Under the pieces are notes generated by a model. The model saw only the letters and a program-made list of their open reading frames with translations, did no database searches and had not been told where the DNA came from. The translations under genes and the position numbers were made by a program. A stretch of DNA of 49,501 nt, taken from IMG/VR virus record IMGVR_UViG_3300036759_000092, positions 1-49,501 of that record; one strand, 5' to 3'. This document shows positions 6,975 through 13,393 of this stretch, piece after piece (position 1 is the stretch's first letter; every line of letters begins with the position of its first letter). The stretch comes from a virus.

Positions 6975-7211
6975 TCACCAGCTTCCGTAGCGGATCACGC
7001 CCGCGTGGTAGAGCGCCTCGATCCTGGGCTTGATGATGGGCTGGATGCGCCCGACCCAGTCGTCACGCGGGACGTCGAACGTCCAGGTCCAGTTGCCGAA
7101 GACGCGGCTTTCCGACTCCGGGACCGCGAGTCCGGTGCCATCCAGCACGCCCGCGATCAAGTCGCCGGGGCGCGGATCGCCGGGCGGGCAATCCAGTTCG
7201 ATGCTTTCCAT
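6975..7211 (-). CDS. Hypothetical protein, 78 aa
   Basis: The start at 7211 follows ACCCGAAGGAGGG. The protein contains the segments F-G-N-W-T-W-T-F-D-V-P and W-V-G-R-I-Q-P-I-I-K-P-R, and ends with two small aromatic residues like its neighbours (G-S-W). No family recognised. Confidence 0.75.
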   Translation of the reverse strand: MESIELDCPPGDPRPGDLIAGVLDGTGLAVPESESRVFGNWTWTFDVPRDDWVGRIQPIIKPRIEALYHAGVIRYGSW

Positions 7212-7240
7212 CGTGCTACTCCCTCCTTCGGGTTGGGTAT

Positions 7241-7287
7241 GACCACAGACAGGGAGCGCGTCGCACCCGCGCTCCGCGTCTCTGGTC
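7241..7287. promoter_or_regulatory. 19-bp imperfect inverted repeat
   Basis: Arms 7241-7259 and 7269-7287 match at 16 of 19 positions with a nine-base loop. It lies immediately after the stop of the 7289-7522 gene and before the start-associated box of the 6975-7211 gene, the same arrangement as at 6919-6973. Confidence 0.75.
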
Positions 7288-7288
7288 G

Positions 7289-7522
7289 CTACCAGCTCCC
7301 GCCTCGGCGGACCAGCACCATCGTGCAGTCGTGCGCGAAGTTGACCAGACGCTCGTCGTCCTCGTGGATCGGCTTGCTCAGCTCCGCGTGGGCGCAACTG
7401 CGGAACTCGTCCAGATCGATGTTTGAGAATTGGTTCAGGAAGTGACGCTGGAGCTGGTCGCCCTCCAGCGCCTCCCACTTCTCAAAGGTCAGCCCGAACG
7501 GGCTGGTGTTCGGCTCGTACAT
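7289..7522 (-). CDS. Hypothetical protein, 77 aa
   Basis: Its start overlaps the upstream stop (TGATG). The first half is helical with F-E-K-W-E-A-L-E-G and N-Q-F-S-N-I-D-L-D-E-F. The C-terminal V-L-V-R-R-G-G-S-W is close to the end of the next gene's product (R-Y-G-S-W), hinting at a shared minor motif. Function unknown. Confidence 0.75.
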   Translation of the reverse strand: MYEPNTSPFGLTFEKWEALEGDQLQRHFLNQFSNIDLDEFRSCAHAELSKPIHEDDERLVNFAHDCTMVLVRRGGSW

Positions 7523-7764
7523 CACGGCTTCAGCCAGCCCATCCTGCGGGCGTGATCCAGGGAGCAGATGCGCTCCCCGTTGAGCAGCTCGCGGGTGTCG
7601 TCCTCGCGGCTGAGGTAGAACCATCCCTGCGAATCCGGTGCTGTCAGGATCGTGTGGCAGTGCATCGTGTAATGCGAGAAGACACGGCTGCCGACGTTCA
7701 CCGTCACACCGTCTGCGGTCGTTATTGCCGCGTTCGCGCTCCCAGGCGCTCTATCGCCATCCAT
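7522..7764 (-). CDS. Hypothetical protein, 80 aa
   Basis: Beta-rich small protein (V-T-V-N-V-G-S-R-V-F-S-H-Y-T-M-H) that may be an SH3-like or OB-like barrel. V-T-V-N-V-G resembles V-N-V-G-T in the 774-968 product, so the two may be distant paralogues. Ribosome site weak (AGAAAGA). It is preceded by two hairpins at 7784-7842. Confidence 0.7.
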   Translation of the reverse strand: MDGDRAPGSANAAITTADGVTVNVGSRVFSHYTMHCHTILTAPDSQGWFYLSREDDTRELLNGERICSLDHARRMGWLKP

Positions 7765-7783
7765 GTGATGATCTTTCTGCTCA

Positions 7784-7842
7784 GCACTCCCCGTTGGAGT
7801 GCGGTTGACGCGAGCATCAACGTGGACGCTCGCCTCAACCGC
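7784..7842. promoter_or_regulatory. Two adjacent inverted repeats
   Basis: GCACTCC/GGAGTGC (7784-7802) is a perfect 7-bp stem. Beside it, arms 7801-7818 and 7825-7842 match at 16 of 18. Both lie in the gap between the 7888-8148 and 7522-7764 genes. No uridine tract follows. Confidence 0.7.
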
Positions 7843-7887
7843 GCTCGCACGTAGCGGCGCGGTCGCATATCAGGACGCATGCGTCGT

Positions 7888-8148
7888 TTAGACGACCCCG
7901 CTCTGGCGGAGCCATTGGCGGTAGTGATCCTCTCCCTGGAGGTACTCCAGGAGATTGCGGGCACTGGTCGCTCGCGCCCACTGTGGAGCGAAGTCGGTCG
8001 TGTTGTGGAACAGATCGGGCTGCTCGGTGTGCATCGCGGTCAGCAGGTCCTGCATCCTCGCGTCCAGCTCACGCTGGGCGTTCGCGATCTGCGCTGCCTC
8101 GTACACATAGGCGTCGGTGCCCGTCTGTCCCGTAGGGGTACGGAACAT
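7888..8148 (-). CDS. Hypothetical protein, 86 aa
   Basis: The start at 8148 follows ACCCAGAGGAGG with a spacing of about ten bases; the frame is open further upstream but that part is low-complexity and overlaps the hairpin region. The product is mostly helical (A-N-A-Q-R-E-L-D-A-R-M-Q-D-L-L-T-A-M) with an aromatic C-terminal half. Function unknown. Confidence 0.7.
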   Translation of the reverse strand: MFRTPTGQTGTDAYVYEAAQIANAQRELDARMQDLLTAMHTEQPDLFHNTTDFAPQWARATSARNLLEYLQGEDHYRQWLRQSGVV

Positions 8149-8193
8149 GAGGTGGGTTCCTCCTCTGGGTAGGTATGTGGGTCCCCGGTCTCG

Positions 8194-8230
8194 GGGCGTC
8201 AACGTCCGCAGGGCACGGACGTTCACGTCC
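8194..8230. promoter_or_regulatory. 15-bp imperfect inverted repeat (perfect 8-bp core)
   Basis: Core AACGTCCG (8201-8208) and CGGACGTT (8216-8223), extended outward to 15 bp with two mismatches. It stands before the start-associated box of the 7888-8148 gene, another instance of the stem-plus-box layout. Confidence 0.7.
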
Positions 8231-8279
8231 TGGGGCAGGGGGGAGGGGGGCCGGATCGCACCCGGCCCCGGGTTCCCTC

Positions 8280-8717
8280 TCAGGCGGCGATGTCGCCGCT
8301 GGCCTCCAGCTCGGCGCGGGCCATCTCGTAGGCGACCACGCCCTTCAGCCAGAGGTGGCCCTTCTTCACCGGGTGGGTCTTGGTCCACTCGGCCCAGGCG
8401 GTCTCGTAGGCGGTGTTCAGGAGCCCCTTGGCGTCGTTCGACTTGCCCTTCCGTGCGATCGGCTTCAGCTCGTCCGTCGTGTACTCGCCCATGGCGTCGA
8501 GGAACGTCTGCCCCTCGGGCGAGCCCAGGAAGGACTCGTAGCTGGCCACCTGCGCGAGCGACATCGGGTTCACACCCATGAGGTCGGCCTGCGCCGCACG
8601 GGCACGGATCTTCTCGTGCACCGTCTTGGCAATCGTCGTCTGATCGCTGTCCTGCTGGTCGGGGCTCCCGGCCCCTTCGTCCTTTGCCCAGACGATCGTG
8701 GGGTACGGGAACTGCAT
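8280..8717 (-). CDS. Hypothetical protein, 145 aa
   Basis: ATG 8717 lies nine bases after the exact ACCCAAAGGAGGG box; a GTG at 8726 would overlap that box and is less likely. The protein is largely alpha-helical and alanine-rich, with no membrane segment. It is the longest product in this stretch of small genes, and its own leader suggests strong early expression. Function unknown. Confidence 0.75.
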   Translation of the reverse strand: MQFPYPTIVWAKDEGAGSPDQQDSDQTTIAKTVHEKIRARAAQADLMGVNPMSLAQVASYESFLGSPEGQTFLDAMGEYTTDELKPIARKGKSNDAKGLLNTAYETAWAEWTKTHPVKKGHLWLKGVVAYEMARAELEASGDIAA

Positions 8718-8772
8718 ATCAACCACCCTCCTTTGGGTGCCGCATGACGCGGGCGCAGCGGATGTCTGGAGA

Positions 8773-8789
8773 CGCGGGTGACCCCCGCG
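8773..8789. promoter_or_regulatory. Short hairpin upstream of the 8280-8717 gene
   Basis: CGCGGG-TGACC-CCCGCG, a perfect 6-bp stem within GC-rich sequence between the start-associated box and the palindrome at 8818-8835. Confidence 0.45.
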
Positions 8790-8817
8790 CCCGGCCCCTG
8801 AGTGGACCGTACTGCCC

Positions 8818-8835
8818 GACTGCGCAAGCGCAGTC
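8818..8835. promoter_or_regulatory. Perfect 18-bp operator-like palindrome
   Basis: GACTGCGC-AA-GCGCAGTC lies in the 8718-8940 gap between a leftward gene and a rightward candidate gene. On the minus strand its end merges with TAGACT, a plausible -10 hexamer, so a repressor bound here could block leftward transcription. I saw no second copy and no repressor gene is recognisable. Confidence 0.5.
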
Positions 8836-8940
8836 TACACCGCCCCGGGCGCCCGAGCACCCAGGCGTGCGCCAGAGCGCGCCTGTTTCCCCATGGCTAC
8901 GGACATCCCGCGCTGGTGGACATAGGCCCGGTGAGGATAT

Positions 8941-9168
8941 ATGCGCGAGTTTTGGAACGCCCCAGAGCGCGAAGAGCGGAGGGCGCTGCGAGAGGACCGC
9001 ACCGCAGACGTAGATGGTAGCCCCCTCCCCGAGATACCGATCTCCGCGGTGTGGTTCTGCTCTCGGCGCACTGGGACCCTTGGTCTTACCTCGCCTACCC
9101 GACGCGATGCCCCTCTGATGACGACCGCTCATGCCGCCAACGGGATGTGCCGCGCCTGCATCGCGTGA
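8941..9168 (+). CDS. Candidate rightward small Cys-containing protein, 75 aa
   Basis: This frame begins ATG after GTGAGG and has about 73% G/C at third positions, as expected for coding sequence here. The C-terminal half has V-W-F-C-S-R-R-T-G and N-G-M-C-R-A-C-I, resembling a compact zinc ribbon. It is opposite in direction to all genes around it, and its stop is 7 bases from that of the convergent 9176-9403 gene. If real it forms an isolated regulatory island with the palindrome upstream. I am only moderately sure it is translated. Confidence 0.5.
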   Translation: MREFWNAPEREERRALREDRTADVDGSPLPEIPISAVWFCSRRTGTLGLTSPTRRDAPLMTTAHAANGMCRACIA

Positions 9169-9175
9169 CGTTCGG

Positions 9176-9403
9176 TCAGCGCGTGGGCGTGCGCCTGTCG
9201 AGCTGCGTGACCGCAGACTCGATCAGGTCTTCGCGACCGGCCAAACGACCCAGTCGTCTCAGCGTGGCTCGCTTGCGTCCTCGGCCCGGCAGGTCACTAC
9301 GCACCAGCGTGGCGTAGGATCTCAGCTCTCTTCCGAGGATCGCAGCGGCACCGCTCGGTTTGACCCCGATGATCTGCTCATCCATCATCGGGCGGTACGT
9401 CAC
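9176..9403 (-). CDS. Hypothetical small basic protein, 75 aa
   Basis: GTG 9403 was chosen because GGGAG lies five bases upstream and because the putative minus-strand promoter (TTGACG, 17-nt spacer, GCATAC at 9525-9520) excludes a start near 9532. The frame is open to about 9532, so an N-terminal extension cannot be ruled out. The product has an HTH-like segment (G-V-K-P-S-G-A-A-A-I-L-G-R-E-L-R-S-Y) and an Arg-rich helix, so DNA binding is plausible. Confidence 0.55.
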   Translation of the reverse strand: MTYRPMMDEQIIGVKPSGAAAILGRELRSYATLVRSDLPGRGRKRATLRRLGRLAGREDLIESAVTQLDRRTPTR

Positions 9404-9497
9404 ATGTGCTCCCAGCGATGGGACTGTGCCTGCCAGCGCGTGCAACCACGAAATCTGCGCTGTGCAGGTGACTTGTAACGATTTACCAGCGATCTGC

Positions 9498-9526
9498 TGC
9501 GATGCCGCCTGGGCATCTGGTATGCT
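9498..9526 (+). promoter_or_regulatory. Extended -10 promoter candidate, rightward, overlapping a leftward one
   Basis: TGGTATGCT (9518-9526) is an extended -10 element with a weak -35 (TGCGAT). On the opposite strand the same bases give GCATAC, 17 nt after TTGACG. Transcription may therefore diverge here, leftward into 9176-9403 and rightward into the hairpin at 9570-9595. Confidence 0.4.
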
Positions 9527-9527
9527 C

Positions 9528-9600
9528 GGCACTTCGGGAAGTCGTCAATAGGCGTCATCTCAGTGTCTAGAGGGGAGCCTACCAGGGCTCCTCTCGCTTT
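9528..9600 (+). ncRNA. Possible short structured transcript ending in a strong hairpin
   Basis: No gene is visible in 9527-9672. A transcript from the 9518-9526 element would contain ACTTC/GAAGT and then a 10-bp stem (9570-9579 with 9586-9595, one G.U) followed by GCTTTGTG, a fair terminator. The hairpin also works on the minus strand, directly downstream of the 9673-9927 gene, so it may simply be a bidirectional terminator. Confidence 0.35.
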
Positions 9601-9672
9601 GTGCGGGCAGATCCGCTACGTGCGGAGATGTTTTGCTACGACGCTCGTCATCACGTCTCATAGGGCCACCCG

Positions 9673-9927
9673 TCAGTCCACCCGCCAGTCATCGACGAGC
9701 TGCTCGAACGTGGGGTAGTGAATCCCCTGCAAACCGGCGAGTATGTCGCCCAAGCTGCCGCTCGGGAGATCGTGGATGTTGGTGAACCAGACGTGGCAGC
9801 AACCGGGGATCATGACGCCCGCGGCGCCGTAGTGCCGATGGACGACGGGCAGGCACGGCCAGTAGAGCCAGAGGCTGGGATCGCGCATGAATCTGAGATC
9901 GTCCTCGCGCTCGTCCTGCTGGGTCAT
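9673..9927 (-). CDS. Hypothetical protein, 84 aa
   Basis: Aromatic-rich small protein (S-L-W-L-Y-W-P-C-L-P) resembling short conserved actinophage proteins with a W-P-x-L-P core; it has two adjacent cysteines (C-C-H). The start at 9927 overlaps the upstream TGA (ATGA). Function unknown. Confidence 0.75.
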   Translation of the reverse strand: MTQQDEREDDLRFMRDPSLWLYWPCLPVVHRHYGAAGVMIPGCCHVWFTNIHDLPSGSLGDILAGLQGIHYPTFEQLVDDWRVD

Positions 9928-10178
9928 CGTCCCTGCTCCCATAGCCCCGCGATGCGCGCCGCGTGCCGCCCGATCCAGCGGAGGCGCTCGTCCTCATTCA
10001 CCTGCAAATCGTGGGATTCCGGTTCCAGCGCGGCGATCTGCCGCAGCGTCTTTTCCGCCGCGTCGCGCTCGGCCCGCACCAGCTGCACGCTCTCATCGAT
10101 AAAGGGGCGGCGGAGCGCATCGTCCCCCAGCGCAACCGCGACCCGCTGGAGCCAGCATTGGCTCGCGTGGTTGCTCAT
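9924..10178 (-). CDS. Hypothetical helical protein, 84 aa
   Basis: One long amphipathic helix (residues about 25-55, rich in Glu, Arg, Ala, Leu) followed by a second helix with R-L-R-W-I-G-R-H-A-A-R-I-A. Probably a helical hairpin or coiled coil. The start at 10178 overlaps the upstream stop as ATGA. Function unknown. Confidence 0.75.
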   Translation of the reverse strand: MSNHASQCWLQRVAVALGDDALRRPFIDESVQLVRAERDAAEKTLRQIAALEPESHDLQVNEDERLRWIGRHAARIAGLWEQGR

Positions 10179-10567
10179 GTCACCCTGTCCCCTCGTGCCT
10201 CGGCGCGCCATTGCGCCACCAGATAGGGATCGCGTGTCTCCCAGGCGTGGAGGACGTCGGGGTGGACGTTGAGCCACCAGCTCGCCGGGGGGATGCCGAC
10301 GACGAACGCGACCCCGGGCCGCAGATCGTGCACCGTGTTCACCATCTCCTCCCACGTCGGCACGCGCCCGGCGTTCGTCTTCGGGTCTGCCCAGCGTATT
10401 GAGAGATGCCAGCGCACATCCTCCACGGCCACCGGCTCGCGTCCCATCAGGGCCAGTCTGCCGTCCCTGTGCGCGTACGCTCGCGGGGCGGGGGTGGTCC
10501 CCATGTTCTGCTCCCAGGTCTGGAGAAAGTCGGGTGTCAACACCATCTGCCGCCATCCGTCATGCAT
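10175..10567 (-). CDS. Conserved-type hypothetical protein, 130 aa
   Basis: Layout H-L-S-I-R-W, then P-T-W-E-E-M, then G-V-A-F-V-V-G-I-P-P, then V-H-P-D-V-L-H-A-W-E resembles a small alpha/beta phage domain whose members share an R-D/W start and an H-x-W end. I recognise the type, not a function. GAGGA precedes ATG 10567. It is coupled downstream by ATGA. Confidence 0.75.
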   Translation of the reverse strand: MHDGWRQMVLTPDFLQTWEQNMGTTPAPRAYAHRDGRLALMGREPVAVEDVRWHLSIRWADPKTNAGRVPTWEEMVNTVHDLRPGVAFVVGIPPASWWLNVHPDVLHAWETRDPYLVAQWRAEARGDRVT

Positions 10568-10609
10568 AGGTAAATCCTCGTTTTTCGTTTCCGTACCGCT
10601 CCATTCCGC

Positions 10610-10867
10610 TCACTCCGACGCACAGAGCGAGTTCGCCTTCGTGCGTGCTTCGGTATATGCGCGGGCTAGCTCCCTCTGGAAGCGCTCCACGCCCCAGCGG
10701 AAGTCCACCGTCCGCACCACGCACACGCGGCGACCTCGTTGCACGCAGACCTCATAGAAGTCGTCGTGCACGCGCTGCGTCACGCGCCAGCGCCTCCGGG
10801 GCGGGCGGGCGCACCAGTAGCCACCCGCGAACCCGATGCAGATCCCGATCAGCATGATGATCAGCAT
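10610..10867 (-). CDS. Small single-pass membrane protein, 85 aa
   Basis: Residues 2-18 are a hydrophobic helix with G-x-x-x-G spacing, followed by an Arg-rich stop-transfer patch (P-P-R-R-R-W-R) and a cytoplasmic domain. This is the first leftward gene after the divergent region, with two stacked AAAGGAGG boxes before its ATG, so it is probably made early and strongly. Membrane position and early expression would suit a superinfection-exclusion or host-takeover role, but nothing proves that. Confidence 0.75.
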   Translation of the reverse strand: MLIIMLIGICIGFAGGYWCARPPRRRWRVTQRVHDDFYEVCVQRGRRVCVVRTVDFRWGVERFQRELARAYTEARTKANSLCASE

Positions 10868-11095
10868 CTCGTCCTCCTTTCCCCTCCTTTGGGATGGGTA
10901 AGCGAGGCGAGCCCGGGGTCACAGAGCATCGCCAAAGGAGGGTAGGCGAACACCCTCCGGACTCGCCTCATACCATTCCCGCGACCCAAGGCGCGGGCTG
11001 GCACCTTTGAGCCTACAGCAGCGATGTTTCGGCTGCTTCCGTCCCCTCGGACCTCTATGCTCCAGGGCATGCTTATGTCACAGGAGCTGGAGGGG
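10868..11095. promoter_or_regulatory. Divergent control region between early and late blocks
   Basis: 228 bases with no gene. It contains the start-associated box CCCAAAGGAGGGG of the leftward gene and an inverted repeat (10905-10916 with 10957-10968, one mismatch) enclosing a second, opposite-facing CAAAGGAGGG. It also contains minus-strand TAGGCT (10010-offset: bases 11010-11015) within ATCGCTGCTGTAGGCT, a 16-mer shared with 6155-6170. A rightward TATGCT (11056-11061) is the only late -10 candidate and lacks a clear -35. Confidence 0.6.
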
Positions 11096-11737
11096 ATGGC
11101 CATTGATCTGCACGAGCTCGTCCCGCATCCGGGCAACCCGCGCCGCGGGCGCGTGGAGACGATCAAGCGGAGCCTGACGCGCTTCGGGCAGATGCGCCCC
11201 ATCCTCGTCGGCCACAGCGACGGCGTCATCATCGCGGGGAATCACACCTACCTGGCCGCGCAAGAGCTCGGCTGGGAGAAGATCGCATGCGTCTACACCG
11301 ATCTCCCCGACGACGAGGCGACGGCGTACATGCTGATGGACAATCGCAGCAGCGACGAGGCGACCTGGGACGACGATGGGCTCCTCATCGTCCTCAAGGA
11401 CATGGAGCGCAAGGATCTGCTGGACGCCACCGGGTTCAACATCGACGACATCGAGGATCTGGTGGCCGCGCTCGACGCCGTCCGCGAGACCGAGGTGGAG
11501 CAGTTCTCCGGCGACTACACCGAGTCCAGCGAGGAGACCGCGCAGCGCTGGGAGAACAGGAACGAGGGCGCGAACAGAGAGATAGTCCTGCTCCTCCCCA
11601 GGGACCAGTACGAGCCGTTCATGCAGGCGGTGGCGATCCTGAAGCAGCACTACGATCTCGAAAGCGCCGCCCAGACGATCTTCCGCGCCGTCACCACCCA
11701 TGCCGAGGTGCTGCATGCCGAGTCTTCTGCCAGCTAG
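11096..11737 (+). CDS. ParB-like nuclease/Srx-fold protein, 213 aa
   Basis: The N-terminal domain (residues 1-110) matches ParB/sulfiredoxin-like phage proteins: L-V-P-H-P-G-N-P-R-R-G (8-18), S-L-T-R-F-G-Q-M-R-P-I (26-36), G-N-H-T (48-51) and the M-D-N-R motif (81-84). Such domains sit beside methyltransferases and base-modification enzymes in many phages; they bind nucleotides and DNA, and some cut DNA. ATG 11096 was chosen for the AGGAG nine bases upstream. The stop overlaps the next gene by 23 nt, tying it to the glycosyltransferase and dioxygenase. Confidence 0.85.
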   Translation: MAIDLHELVPHPGNPRRGRVETIKRSLTRFGQMRPILVGHSDGVIIAGNHTYLAAQELGWEKIACVYTDLPDDEATAYMLMDNRSSDEATWDDDGLLIVLKDMERKDLLDATGFNIDDIEDLVAALDAVRETEVEQFSGDYTESSEETAQRWENRNEGANREIVLLLPRDQYEPFMQAVAILKQHYDLESAAQTIFRAVTTHAEVLHAESSAS

Positions 11738-12518
11738 CAGTTGGCCCTTCGTCGCCGTCCCGTCCTACCGCCGCGAGCACATCTGCCGTGACCGGACGCT
11801 GAAGCTGCTGGCCAGCCTCCGGGTGCCCAAGGAGCGCATCACCCTCTTCGTCGCCGACGAGGATGAGGCGAGCCGCTACAGCAAGACGATCCCCAGGACG
11901 CTGTGCGGTGACATCGTCATCGCACAGCCGGGGATGGGAGCCGTGCGGCGCTACATCAGCAACTACTACCCCGCGTCCGCCGAGGTGCTCAACGTCGATG
12001 ACGACATCACGGGCTTCTACAGGAAGCTGCACGACAAGCGCTACCAGCCGCTCGACGCGGTGGACTTCCACACCATGATCAAGCTCGGCTTCTGGTCGTG
12101 CAGGGAGATCGACGCCCGGCTGTGGGGAATCTACCCCGTCCTCAACCCGCTCTTCATGAAGCTGCGCATCAACGTCGGGCTGATCTACATCGTGGGGGCG
12201 TTCTGGGGCTGCATCAACTCGCACGACGCTCGTCTCACGGTCACCCTGGACGACAAGGAGGACTTCGAGCGCACCATCAAGCACTTCATCGTGGACGGTG
12301 CCGTCGTCCGCCTGGAGGCCTACAGCCTGCGGACGAGCTACTACACCACTCCGGGCGGGATGCAAGAGACCAGGACCACAGAGCGCGTGACGTCCAGCGC
12401 CAAGTGGCTCGCCCAGCGCTACCCCGAGCTCTGCCGCCTGAACACGGCCAAGAAGTCAGGGCGCACGGAGATCCGCTTGCTGAAGCAGCCGGTGCGTCAG
12501 CGCGAGGTGCTGGCATGA
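11715..12518 (+). CDS. TET-associated glycosyltransferase (TAGT), 267 aa
   Basis: Predicted to attach a sugar to a hydroxymethylated DNA base. The N-terminus F-V-A-V-P-S-Y-R-R (12-20) is the nucleotide-sugar Rossmann strand of the family, L-N-V-D-D-D (92-97) is its metal-binding acidic motif, and L-W-G-I-Y-P-V-L-N-P (136-145) and P-G-G-M-Q near the end are further hallmark blocks. Length fits a single-domain enzyme. It overlaps the ParB-like gene and overlaps the dioxygenase start as ATGA, so the three are made together. The sugar and the exact base cannot be read from sequence. Confidence 0.85.
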   Translation: MPSLLPASSWPFVAVPSYRREHICRDRTLKLLASLRVPKERITLFVADEDEASRYSKTIPRTLCGDIVIAQPGMGAVRRYISNYYPASAEVLNVDDDITGFYRKLHDKRYQPLDAVDFHTMIKLGFWSCREIDARLWGIYPVLNPLFMKLRINVGLIYIVGAFWGCINSHDARLTVTLDDKEDFERTIKHFIVDGAVVRLEAYSLRTSYYTTPGGMQETRTTERVTSSAKWLAQRYPELCRLNTAKKSGRTEIRLLKQPVRQREVLA

Positions 12519-13393
12519 TCGAGGCGCGTCTGCGGACCAAGATAAGCGCCGCCGAGATGGAGACGAAGATCGGCAAGATCTTGACACCGACCGACATCAA
12601 TCTCAGTCTCACAGGTCCGGCGCGCATACTCCTCCCGGACGGCAAGCCGCTCTGCGTCTACCTCCCGGGAGGCGTCCTGGTGGAGATGGACGCAGTGTGG
12701 CCGACGTTGCGCAAGATCAAGATGACGACCGACAATCGCGGTCTGGCCAGCGGGACGCAGCGCGTCAGCGCGGGAGGCAACCGGACGCGGACCATGCCCG
12801 TCTTCAGCGGGATAATGGGCGCGATGGATGCCGGTCCCGGGCGCGGCTACTGTCGGCTGACCAACTTCACGCGTGAGAACGCCGAGGTCTGGGACATGCT
12901 CGCGCCGCTGCTGCGCGCTATCGCTGCCAAGTTCGCCCAGCACGTCCCAGATCGCTACGCCAACCAGAGCCAGGTTTCACGTTTTACGGAGAGGGATTGG
13001 GTCGTACAACGGACGCCCTTCACCACCATCACGGTGAACAACAGCTACTCCACGGGCGTCCACAAGGACAAGGGCGATCTGGATGCCGGGTTCTCGTGTC
13101 TCGCGGTCGGGCGGGGGGGGGAGTTCGACGGCGGCTGGCTCGTCTTCCCAGAGTACCGCGTCGGCGTGGACATGCGCCACGGCGATCTCCTCCTCATGGA
13201 CGCGCATCAGTGGCACGGGAACACCGCGATGGTCTGCCGTTGCGGGGAGAAGATGTCCCGGCGACCCTGTAGCCTCTGCGGTGCGGAACGAGTTTCCGTC
13301 GTGGCGTACTACCGCACGAAGATGCAAGTCTGCGGGACGCAACAACAGGAGAACGACAAGCGCGTTGCGGCCCTGGAGGCACGAGCACGATGA
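12515..13393 (+). CDS. TET/JBP-family 2-oxoglutarate Fe(II) dioxygenase, 292 aa
   Basis: A DNA base oxidase. H183-K-D185 is the proximal H-x-D iron triad, W-H234-G-N supplies the distal histidine, and R259 or R267 (R-V-S-V-V-A-Y-Y-R) can bind the 2-oxoglutarate carboxylate. C241, C243, C252 and C255 form a zinc knuckle between the last two motifs, as in phage TET/JBP proteins. It would hydroxylate the methyl group of 5-methylcytosine or thymine for the adjacent TAGT enzyme. The last 25 or so residues are nearly repeated at the end of the next gene. Start by ATGA overlap. Confidence 0.88.
   Translation: MIEARLRTKISAAEMETKIGKILTPTDINLSLTGPARILLPDGKPLCVYLPGGVLVEMDAVWPTLRKIKMTTDNRGLASGTQRVSAGGNRTRTMPVFSGIMGAMDAGPGRGYCRLTNFTRENAEVWDMLAPLLRAIAAKFAQHVPDRYANQSQVSRFTERDWVVQRTPFTTITVNNSYSTGVHKDKGDLDAGFSCLAVGRGGEFDGGWLVFPEYRVGVDMRHGDLLLMDAHQWHGNTAMVCRCGEKMSRRPCSLCGAERVSVVAYYRTKMQVCGTQQQENDKRVAALEARAR
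13309..13393 (+). repeat. Direct repeat, copy 1 (3' end of the dioxygenase gene)
   Basis: About 80 bases, roughly three quarters identical to 13746-13830, in the same reading sense. It encodes the Y-Y-R-T-K-M-Q to V-A-A-L-E-A-R segment of the dioxygenase. Confidence 0.85.

Noticed and set aside
12098-12514. Upstream extension of the dioxygenase frame
   Set aside because: The extension overlaps the glycosyltransferase and is Arg/Gly/Gln-rich; the ATGA overlap at 12515 gives the natural start.
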